Positions 1 through 5,816 of a stretch of DNA of 5,816 nucleotides are shown in pieces. The stretch is from the NCBI GenBank assembly GCA_946540705.1, contig CAMNJD010000230.1:1-5816 (forward strand), written 5' to 3'. The notes beneath the pieces are model-generated. The model was not told the origin of the DNA. It saw only the letters and a program-made list of their open reading frames with translations, and ran no database searches. Each line of letters opens with the position of its first letter. Positions within the stretch are counted from its first letter, which is position 1. The position numbers and the translations under genes were made by a program. Origin of the DNA: an uncultured Ruminococcus sp. (GTDB lineage: Bacteria > Bacillota > Clostridia > Oscillospirales > Ruminococcaceae).

Positions 1-10
1 TTTCTATACA

Positions 11-30
11 ATCTGACGAAAAATCTGACG
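11..30 (+). promoter_or_regulatory. Direct repeat ATCTGACG x2, possible regulator site
   Basis: The octamer ATCTGACG occurs at 11-18 and again at 23-30, a period of 12 bp, just left of the palindrome at 31-48. Half-sites repeated about one helical turn apart are a common arrangement for response-regulator or other dimeric activator binding. No protein can be assigned from the sequence. A TACAAT hexamer at 7-12 could be a -10 element whose -35 lies outside the window, in which case these repeats would lie in an early transcribed region. The repeat is certain; its function is inferred. Confidence 0.35.
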
Positions 31-48
31 GGTCAAATATATTTGACC
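31..48. promoter_or_regulatory. Perfect 18-bp palindrome, putative operator
   Basis: GGTCAAATATATTTGACC is identical to its reverse complement over all 18 bases. It lies in AT-rich non-coding DNA about 110 bp upstream of the first gene. Its length, AT-rich centre and GGTC/GACC ends suit an operator for a dimeric repressor or activator (MarR, TetR or GntR type) better than a terminator, since no T-tract follows. Which regulator binds, if any, cannot be read here; none is encoded in the window. Confidence 0.5.
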
Positions 49-94
49 GTAAGCATCCTGCACCACCAGCTCTGTGCGGTGTTGCCTATACGAT

Positions 95-132
95 CATATA
101 TTCCACATATATTCCATATGTACAGATACAAT
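95..132 (+). promoter_or_regulatory. Candidate activator-dependent promoter: tandem 11-bp repeats plus -10
   Basis: CATATATTCCA occurs twice back to back, at 95-105 and 106-116, without a mismatch; a further CATAT begins at 115. Ten bases after the second repeat is TACAAT (127-132), a five-of-six match to the -10 consensus. No recognisable -35 hexamer stands at the proper distance: the repeats occupy that place. OmpR/PhoB-family response regulators bind direct repeats of 11-bp period that replace the -35 element about 10 bp from the -10. Transcription would start near 138-140, leaving a leader of about 20 nt before the ATG at 160. The repeats are seen directly; the promoter assignment is inferred. 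Confidence 0.5.
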
Positions 133-145
133 AAACAATCACAAT

Positions 146-151
146 GGAGGG
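146..151 (+). promoter_or_regulatory. Shine-Dalgarno site that fixes the start of adaptor 1
   Basis: GGAGGG lies eight bases before the ATG at 160. The reading frame is open upstream to a TTG at 43, but that extension has no ribosome-binding site, runs through the palindrome and the tandem repeats, and gives a sequence unlike a membrane-fusion protein. From 160 the protein begins MANKK followed by a hydrophobic anchor, as expected for the family. Confidence 0.85.
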
Positions 152-159
152 AAACAGAA

Positions 160-1689
160 ATGGCAAACAAAAAAATCATTTCCGCTGTCATCGGCGTGGC
201 CGGTGCCTGTGCAGTCGGCTTCGGCGGCTGGAAGGTCTGGCAGCACTTCATGGGCGGCGGCCCGACCCGCTCGGAGAAGGTCTATGTCCAGAAGGTCGGC
301 TACATCAATACCGTCAGCGGCTCCAGCCTCTTTACGACCGATTTTGCCGGCGTGATCGTCGCGCAGAAATCCGTTGACGTCAAATATGACCTGTCGCAGA
401 CGGTCGATGAGCTGCTGGTCAGCGAGGGGGACAGCGTCAAAAAAGGCGACAAGCTGCTGACCTATAATATCGAAACGATCGAGCTGAGCATCGAAAACAA
501 AAAGCTCGAGATCGAGCGCCTTCAGAATTCGATTCAGAACAATGAGGCCGAGATCGCGAAGCTGGAGCAGGAAAAGCGGAATGCGACCGGCGATGCACAG
601 ATCACATATACTGCGAATATCCTGAACCTGCAAAGTCAGAACGCGCAGAGCGAGTATGATATCAAGGCAAAGACCCTTGAACTGCAAAAACTCGAAAAAT
701 CGCTGAAAAACGCCTATGTTGCCGCGCCGATCAGCGGAACGGTCAAGTCGCTGCACGAGCCCGGAAGCAGCTCCGGCGGCGATATGTACGGCGGGATGTA
801 CGACGGCGGCGGGAGCGGTGATGTGCTCCTGACGATCGCCGCAGACGGCGATTTCCGCGTCAAGGGAACCTTCAATGAGCAGAATGCCGACCGCATCTAT
901 CAGGGTGCGCCGGTGCTGCTGAAAAGCCGTGTCGATGATACCACATGGCACGGGACGATCTCTGAGATCGACACCTCTCCGCAGGAGAACAACAACAACG
1001 GCGGCATGTATTTCTACGACGGCATGGCGGACGAGCAGACCTCCTCCTCGAAATATGCGTTCTATGTCGAGCCGGAGTCGCTTGATGGCTTTATGCTCGG
1101 TCAGCATATTCTGATCGAGCCCGAGGAGGCCGTCAGCGAGATCGAGAATAAGGAGGGCATCTGGCTCTATACCGATTTCGTTCTCTGGGACGGCGATGAC
1201 TGCTATGTCTGGGCAAAGAATTCCAAGGGCGCGATCGAAAAGCGCAGGGTCACGGTCGGCAAGACCGATGAAGCCGCGGGCGACTGCGAGATTCTCTCCG
1301 GCCTGAACAGCGATGACTATATTGCGTATCCGGCGGATTACATCGAGGAGGGCATGGGTACAACGACCAACAGCTCTGACAAGGATATCCCGGACAATGT
1401 GAATCAGAACGGCGGCTTCGGCATGGATGAGGGCTTCGGCATGGAGGAAGGCTTCGGCGGCCCCGTTGACGAGAATGTGATCTACGACCACAACGGCAAT
1501 ATGCTGTTTACCGATGAGGACGGCAATACCTATACCTTCGATGATGAGGGCAACATGATCGGCGGCGGCGACGGCATGTTCGGCGGCGAGGACGATTCTG
1601 AGAAAATGCCCGATGAAGGCGGGGACGGCGCCGGAGAGGACGGTGCGGAGGTCGCGGAGCCTGCACCGGAGCCGGATTCCGAAAGCTGA
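160..1689 (+). CDS. MacA/HlyD-type membrane fusion protein (adaptor 1) with acidic C-terminal tail
   Basis: A 509-residue periplasmic-adaptor-family protein, predicted to be held in the cytoplasmic membrane and facing outward, where it would work with the MacB-type permease of this operon. Order of parts: lysines at 4-5 and a hydrophobic anchor at about 6-23; first half of the lipoyl (barrel-sandwich) domain at about 62-102 with VSEGDSVKKGDKLL (87-100); a coiled-coil hairpin of two matched helices (about 104-140 and 149-186) with a short tip; second lipoyl half with APISGTVKSL (189-198); beta-barrel at about 222-325; membrane-proximal domain to about 400. Glycine/tyrosine loops interrupt the fold at 199-221 and 275-297, each with a GGMY core. 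Residues 402-509 lie beyond the usual family end and are acidic, low-complexity and repetitive. The stop is 10 bp from the ATPase start. C17 has a poor lipobox, so a transmembrane anchor is preferred over a lipoprotein. Family assignment is secure; substrate unknown. Confidence 0.93.
   Translation: MANKKIISAVIGVAGACAVGFGGWKVWQHFMGGGPTRSEKVYVQKVGYINTVSGSSLFTTDFAGVIVAQKSVDVKYDLSQTVDELLVSEGDSVKKGDKLLTYNIETIELSIENKKLEIERLQNSIQNNEAEIAKLEQEKRNATGDAQITYTANILNLQSQNAQSEYDIKAKTLELQKLEKSLKNAYVAAPISGTVKSLHEPGSSSGGDMYGGMYDGGGSGDVLLTIAADGDFRVKGTFNEQNADRIYQGAPVLLKSRVDDTTWHGTISEIDTSPQENNNNGGMYFYDGMADEQTSSSKYAFYVEPESLDGFMLGQHILIEPEEAVSEIENKEGIWLYTDFVLWDGDDCYVWAKNSKGAIEKRRVTVGKTDEAAGDCEILSGLNSDDYIAYPADYIEEGMGTTTNSSDKDIPDNVNQNGGFGMDEGFGMEEGFGGPVDENVIYDHNGNMLFTDEDGNTYTFDDEGNMIGGGDGMFGGEDDSEKMPDEGGDGAGEDGAEVAEPAPEPDSES
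1414..1569 (+). repeat. Short tandem repeats coding the acidic tail of adaptor 1
   Basis: Two different repeat sets lie inside the coding sequence. First, an 18-bp period from 1414 codes GFGMDE, GFGMEE and GFGGPV (residues 419-436). Second, a 27-bp period at 1489-1569 codes three 9-residue units, HNGNMLFTD, EDGNTYTFD and DEGNMIGGG (residues 444-470), in which the Gly-Asn pair recurs exactly every nine residues. The second set looks like short beta-hairpin units. The Asp/Glu/Asn clusters could bind cations, but no canonical EF-hand loop is present. Such repeats can change in number by slippage. Confidence 0.75.
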
Positions 1690-1699
1690 GGTGTGTGCA

Positions 1700-2428
1700 A
1701 TGGTCTTTGAACTCAAATCTATATATAAGGACTACATGCAGGGCAAGGATGCCGTCCCGGTGCTGAAGGATATCTCCATGCAGGTCGAGGAAGGGGAGTA
1801 CGTCGCGATCATGGGGCCTTCTGGCTCGGGCAAATCGACGCTCATGAACATCATCGGCTGCCTCGATAAGCAGACAAAGGGCGATTTCATCTTCGATACG
1901 TCCGATATCATGCTCTGCAACGACCGGCAGCTTTCCGAGATCCGCAATCAGAAGATCGGGTTTGTGTTTCAGAATTTCAACCTGCTGCCGCGGCAGTCGG
2001 CGCTGGAAAATGTCGAGCTGCCGCTGCTGTATGCGGGGGTCGGCAAGCGAAAGCGCCGGCAGCTCGCGGAGGAGGCGCTCAGGCGCGTCGGGCTCGGGGA
2101 CAGAATGCTCTTTAAGCCGACACAGCTCTCCGGCGGACAGAAGCAGCGTGTCGCGATTGCGCGTGCGATCGTCAATCAGCCCAAGCTCCTGCTTGCAGAT
2201 GAGCCGACCGGTGCGCTGGATACGAAATCCGGCGAGCAGGTCATGGAGCTGTTCTCGGAGCTGAACAGGGACGGCGTGACGATTGTGATGATCACCCATG
2301 AGCCGGATATCGCAAAATGCGCCAAGCGGATCATGTACATCCGCGACGGTCAGCTTCATGACGGTGCGTTCCGCGCATCTGCGGAGGCGCCCGCAGCGGA
2401 ACAGACAGAAACGGAGGCGGCAGAATGA
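1700..2428 (+). CDS. ABC transporter ATP-binding protein, MacB/LolD/YknY type
   Basis: A 242-residue cytoplasmic ATPase that should power the MacB-like permease encoded at 4273. All catalytic motifs are intact: probable A-loop Tyr near residues 9-12; Walker A GPSGSGKST (39-47); Q-loop Gln91 in FVFQNFNLLP, typical of the MacB/LolD branch; signature LSGGQ (143-147); Walker B LLLADE (163-168) with catalytic Glu168; D-loop GALD (171-174); switch His200. The body length is normal, with an Ala/Glu-rich extension of about 20 residues at the C-terminus (222-242). The ATG at 1700 is chosen because GAGGTG (1688-1693, overlapping the previous stop) precedes it by six bases. The frame is open upstream to 1613, but that stretch is the tail of adaptor 1 in another frame. 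The stop overlaps the next start as ATGA, so translational coupling with adaptor 2 is likely. Confidence 0.95.
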   Translation: MVFELKSIYKDYMQGKDAVPVLKDISMQVEEGEYVAIMGPSGSGKSTLMNIIGCLDKQTKGDFIFDTSDIMLCNDRQLSEIRNQKIGFVFQNFNLLPRQSALENVELPLLYAGVGKRKRRQLAEEALRRVGLGDRMLFKPTQLSGGQKQRVAIARAIVNQPKLLLADEPTGALDTKSGEQVMELFSELNRDGVTIVMITHEPDIAKCAKRIMYIRDGQLHDGAFRASAEAPAAEQTETEAAE

Positions 2429-4251
2429 ACAGGGCAAAGAAGATCATCATTGCAGCCGGATGCGCTGCGGCAGTCGCCGGCGGCGGAACCTTCGGCCTTA
2501 TGCAGTACAAAAAAAGCCGTTCAGAAAAGATCACGGTCGATGTCGTGCCGCTCAGTCTGCTTGCGGAGCCCGCAGAAATGTACGATTACGGCACGATGCC
2601 GACAGAGGGCGTCGTGGACTCCGCCAATGTGCAGCGCGTGACGCTCGACACGGAAAAGCTGGTCAAGGAGGTTTTTGTCAAGGAGGGGCAGAGTGTCCGA
2701 AAGGGCGATGTGATCCTTGAATATGACATGACCGTCGTGGAGCTTCAGCTCGCGCAGAAGGAGAATCAGGTCACGCTCACCGAGCAGAACATCAAGCGCG
2801 CAAACCGTGAGCTGGAAGCGCTCCGCCGTGCAAGGCCGGTGGAGGATCTGCCGGATGAACCGGATTACCCGGATGATCCGTACTACCCCGACTACCCCGA
2901 TTTCCCCGATGAGCCCGATTTTCCGGATGAACCGGAGGAGCCTGTCAGAACGGTCGATGAAGTCACCGGCGCGATCCGCGCAGAATCCGGCAGCGGCGCA
3001 CCGAATGACCCGTATATCATCAACTGCAATCTGCGCACGCTGATCCGCAAGCAGTTCCGGATGGCGCTTGCAGGCAGCGGCCGCTTCGCGGAGCTGCATG
3101 TCTATGACGAGAATTCCGTGTTCCTGTATAAATGGATCGTTTCCGGCGAGGGCTATGACCCTGCACAGGCGGAGGACTGGCATGTGACAGACGGTCTGCT
3201 GATCGACGGCGAGACCGGAACCGTCAGCATTGACCCCAATGCAAAAATGCAGGGTCAGCTTTCCTTTACCGTTCCGCAGGCGCAGGATGCGCCGGACGAG
3301 TGGCTCCCCGGGGATGAGATCACCGGAAACGGCCCGGGCGATGATGAGAGCTTCCGTGCAGACGCATTCGGCGGCACCGATTTCTACGGCGGCGATACCG
3401 GAGCAGCTTTCGGCGGCGGGGACAATACCGGCACGGACTCCTACGATTATATCTATACCCGAAAGGATCTCGCGGAGCGGATCACCGAAAAGCAGAATGA
3501 GATCAAAGAGCTGAATCTCGATCTGCGTGAGGCACGGCTTGCCCTTGAGACTGCGAAGAAGCAGAAAACCGACGGCAGAGTGGTTGCGGAGATCGACGGC
3601 ACCGTGAAGAAAATCGGCACTGCCGCAGGCGAGGAGGCATCCGACAGCGGCGAGCAGGATGACTATGACCCCTACGCCGAGCCCGATCCCGATGATGGGG
3701 CATTCGCCGTGATCGAGGGCAAGGGCAGCAAGGAGGTCACGTTCACTGTCTCTGAGCTGCGCCTCAGTCAGTACGCGGCCGGCACAGAACTCACGGTCAT
3801 GAGCTATGAGACCGGCTCGGTCTGCTCCGCAGAGGTCACTTCGATCGACGACACGCCCGTTTCCTACGGCGGTGCATGGGGCAGCAATCCCAATTCCTCG
3901 GCCTACCGTGTGCATGCAGCCCTGCTGGACGGCAAGGATTTCTCGCTGAACGAGTGGGTGTCTGTCTCATCGGATGCCTCCGTCAGCGCGGATGACAGCA
4001 AGAGCGGCAGTGTCTACCTGCCGATCCACTATGTCCGGCAGGAGGGCGGCGACTATTATGTCATGAAGCAGGGCGATGACGGCCGGCTCGTCAAGCAGTA
4101 TGTCCGCGCAGGCAAGATCATGTGGGGCAGTATGCTGGAGATCACCGGCGGCCTTGACATGCGGGATAAGATCTGCTTCCCGTTCGGCAAGAATGTCCGC
4201 GAGGGCGTCAAAACAAACGAAACAACGGAAATTCTGTATCCGCAGTATTAA
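2425..4251 (+). CDS. MacA/HlyD-type membrane fusion protein (adaptor 2) with a large insertion in its coiled-coil hairpin
   Basis: A 608-residue second adaptor, distinct from the first. Order of parts: lysines at 5-6 and a hydrophobic anchor at about 7-27; first lipoyl half at about 70-101 with VKEGQSVRKGDVILEYD (85-101); coiled-coil helix 1 at about 104-137; an insertion at about 138-344; coiled-coil helix 2 at about 346-381; second lipoyl half with AEIDGTVKKIG (388-398); an acidic loop at 402-425; beta-barrel at about 426-515; membrane-proximal region to the end. The insertion holds a Pro-Asp-aromatic repeat (143-173), a compact segment with GSGAPNDPYII (189-199) that I cannot assign, and a Gly/Asp-rich linker (about 291-340). 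Without the insertion the protein is about 400 residues, the family norm and equal to the core of adaptor 1. The start has GGAGG seven bases upstream (2413-2417) and overlaps the ATPase stop. Family assignment is firm; the function of the insertion is unknown. Confidence 0.9.
   Translation: MNRAKKIIIAAGCAAAVAGGGTFGLMQYKKSRSEKITVDVVPLSLLAEPAEMYDYGTMPTEGVVDSANVQRVTLDTEKLVKEVFVKEGQSVRKGDVILEYDMTVVELQLAQKENQVTLTEQNIKRANRELEALRRARPVEDLPDEPDYPDDPYYPDYPDFPDEPDFPDEPEEPVRTVDEVTGAIRAESGSGAPNDPYIINCNLRTLIRKQFRMALAGSGRFAELHVYDENSVFLYKWIVSGEGYDPAQAEDWHVTDGLLIDGETGTVSIDPNAKMQGQLSFTVPQAQDAPDEWLPGDEITGNGPGDDESFRADAFGGTDFYGGDTGAAFGGGDNTGTDSYDYIYTRKDLAERITEKQNEIKELNLDLREARLALETAKKQKTDGRVVAEIDGTVKKIGTAAGEEASDSGEQDDYDPYAEPDPDDGAFAVIEGKGSKEVTFTVSELRLSQYAAGTELTVMSYETGSVCSAEVTSIDDTPVSYGGAWGSNPNSSAYRVHAALLDGKDFSLNEWVSVSSDASVSADDSKSGSVYLPIHYVRQEGGDYYVMKQGDDGRLVKQYVRAGKIMWGSMLEITGGLDMRDKICFPFGKNVREGVKTNETTEILYPQY
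2851..2943 (+). repeat. Degenerate Pro-Asp-aromatic repeat inside adaptor 2
   Basis: Residues 143-173 are built from short units such as PDEPDYPDD, YPDYPDFPD and EPDFPDEPEEP, about one third proline and one third Asp/Glu, with regularly placed Tyr/Phe. The DNA shows matching degenerate 9-12-bp units (for example CCGGATGAACCGGA at 2851-2864 and again at 2923-2936). Such a stretch should be extended and strongly negative, like proline-rich wall-spanning spacers of Gram-positive surface proteins. It links the end of coiled-coil helix 1 to the inserted domain. Confidence 0.75.
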
Positions 4252-4272
4252 AAAGGGGAGGCGCATATCATC

Positions 4273-5565
<1,293 letters not shown>

Positions 5566-5567
5566 CC

Positions 5568-5596
5568 GCATACAAAAAAGGGGTATGTAATTTTTT
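5568..5596 (+). terminator. Weak candidate intrinsic terminator of the operon
   Basis: GCATAC (5568-5573) can pair with GTATGT (5583-5588), closing with one G-T wobble, across a nine-base loop; AA and six T residues (5591-5596) follow. It stands three bases after the permease stop, where an operon terminator is expected. The stem is short and AT-rich, so the call is tentative; the stronger palindromes downstream could do the job instead. Confidence 0.4.
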
Positions 5597-5601
5597 AGGT
5601 G

Positions 5602-5662
5602 GTCGGAAAAATAAGGTTAAAACAAATAGTTTTAATCAGTCTGTAGAAAAAGTGTCTCCGAC
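5602..5662. repeat. Nested inverted repeats, long hairpin candidate
   Basis: GGTTAAAAC (5615-5623) pairs with GTTTTAATC (5629-5637) over nine positions with one wobble and a five-base AAATA loop. It sits inside a wider 6-bp pair, GTCGGA (5602-5607) with TCCGAC (5657-5662). Read on the minus strand, the inner hairpin is followed by TTATTTTT, so it could also end transcription of a gene lying to the right on the opposite strand. No T-tract follows on the + strand. Confidence 0.45.
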
Positions 5663-5671
5663 GGATTCAAA

Positions 5672-5690
5672 ATGGGGGCGCCGCCCCCAT
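5672..5690. repeat. GC-rich perfect inverted repeat (ATGGGGGCG/CGCCCCCAT)
   Basis: ATGGGGGCG (5672-5680) and CGCCCCCAT (5682-5690) are perfect reverse complements around a single C, giving a very stable hairpin once a few central bases are left in the loop. On the minus strand it is followed by TTTT, so it could terminate leftward transcription; on the + strand no T-tract follows. It abuts and slightly overlaps the element at 5687-5725, so it may be part of one larger intergenic repeat. Confidence 0.6.
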
Positions 5691-5725
5691 ACCCCCGCTT
5701 AAGGGATACTATCCCTTAAGAATCC
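5687..5725 (+). repeat. Palindromic intergenic element, copy A
   Basis: This element reads CCATACCCCCGC, then a perfect 11-bp inverted repeat CTTAAGGGATA / TATCCCTTAAG (5698-5708 and 5710-5720) around one C, then AATCC. The same arrangement is found inverted at 5779-5816. It resembles REP/BIME-type or MITE-like extragenic palindromes. The hairpin followed by AATCCTTTATTTT could also serve as a poor terminator for the operon. Confidence 0.65.
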
Positions 5726-5778
5726 TTTATTTTGCGAGTTGAGAATTTCAACGCATTTACATTACTTTTCTTATAGCG

Positions 5779-5816
5779 GGATTCCAAAGGGATAGCATCC
5801 CTTTGGCGGGGTATGG
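5779..5816 (-). repeat. Palindromic intergenic element, copy B (inverted, reaches window edge)
   Basis: On the minus strand this reads CCATACCCCGCC, AAAGGGATGCTATCCCTTTGG, AATCC. It matches copy A at most positions, with one C missing in the C-run and a few changes. The paired arms CCAAAGGGAT (5784-5793) and ATCCCTTTGG (5797-5806) are perfect. The differences from copy A within the arms (TTAAGGG against CAAAGGG, CCCTTAAG against CCCTTTGG) are compensatory and keep the pairing. The element may continue beyond 5816. Confidence 0.65.

Noticed and set aside
43..159. In-frame N-terminal extension of adaptor 1 from a TTG at 43
   Set aside because: There is no ribosome-binding site, it reads through a palindrome and tandem repeats, and a strong Shine-Dalgarno with the expected membrane anchor supports the ATG at 160.
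160..231. Adaptor 1 as a lipoprotein through C17 (and adaptor 2 through C13)
   Set aside because: The residues before the cysteines (A-G-A and A-A-G) lack the Leu-like residue of a lipobox at -3, and the hydrophobic stretch before C13 of adaptor 2 is too short; simple transmembrane anchors fit better.
1489..1569. EF-hand or dockerin-type calcium loops in the tail of adaptor 1
   Set aside because: The DEDGN and DDEGN pieces look similar at first, but the 9-residue period and spacing do not give the DxDxDG loop with its 12-residue coordination pattern.
139..1716. Long open frame on the minus strand (525 codons) opposite adaptor 1
   Set aside because: It is the antisense shadow of a G+C-rich gene with biased codons. 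It has no ribosome-binding site of note and no recognisable domain, while the + strand frame encodes a clear adaptor.
2521..3915. Long open frame on the minus strand (464 codons) opposite adaptor 2
   Set aside because: Same reason: mirror of codon bias; the protein is Ile/Val/Arg-rich and without family features.
5738..5776. Promoter in the downstream tail (TTGAGA at 5739, TTATAG at 5771)
   Set aside because: The spacing is 26 bases, far from 17, and no gene start follows within the window; the GTTGA/TCAAC mini-hairpin at 5738-5752 is too small to call.
5566..5816. CRISPR array in the repeat-rich tail
   Set aside because: There are only two repeat copies, in opposite orientation and with one 53-bp interval; this is a palindromic intergenic element pair, not regularly spaced direct repeats.

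Overview
The window holds one tightly packed operon on the + strand. It encodes a MacAB/YknXYZ-type ABC transport system and is followed by a palindrome-rich intergenic tail. The G+C-rich coding DNA, strong Shine-Dalgarno sites, monoderm-style MacB permease and the 'GGGGGCGCC..CCATACCCC' palindromes in the tail suggest a gut-type clostridial (Oscillospiraceae/Ruminococcus-like) bacterium. This placement is an inference from style, not from a marker gene.

Layout. Positions 1-159 are an AT-rich regulatory region with a pair of ATCTGACG direct repeats, a perfect 18-bp palindrome, and two perfect tandem 11-bp repeats ending 10 bp before a good -10 element. Then come four genes: membrane-fusion (adaptor) protein 1 (160-1689), ABC ATPase (1700-2428), membrane-fusion protein 2 (2425-4251, overlapping the ATPase by ATGA) and MacB/FtsX-type permease (4273-5565). 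Positions 5566-5816 are non-coding. They hold a weak terminator candidate, several hairpins and two inverted copies of one palindromic element, the second running to the window edge.

How the genes work together. The ATPase and permease should form the usual MacB-type (type VII) homodimeric mechanotransmission machine at the cytoplasmic membrane. The two N-terminally anchored adaptors would form the extracytoplasmic conduit or gate. There are two different adaptors for one ATPase and one permease, and both are unusual. Adaptor 1 has an intact coiled-coil hairpin but a roughly 110-residue acidic, repeat-bearing C-terminal tail. Adaptor 2 has about 207 residues inserted at the tip of its hairpin: a Pro-Asp-aromatic repeat, a compact unrecognised domain and a Gly/Asp linker. 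Without the insert it is about 400 residues, the same as the core of adaptor 1. The substrate cannot be read from the sequence; export of a peptide, lipid or antimicrobial is the family expectation.

The most interesting points are the asymmetric two-adaptor architecture with a domain placed where Gram-negative adaptors touch their outer-membrane partner, and a promoter that looks activated by an OmpR-family response regulator.
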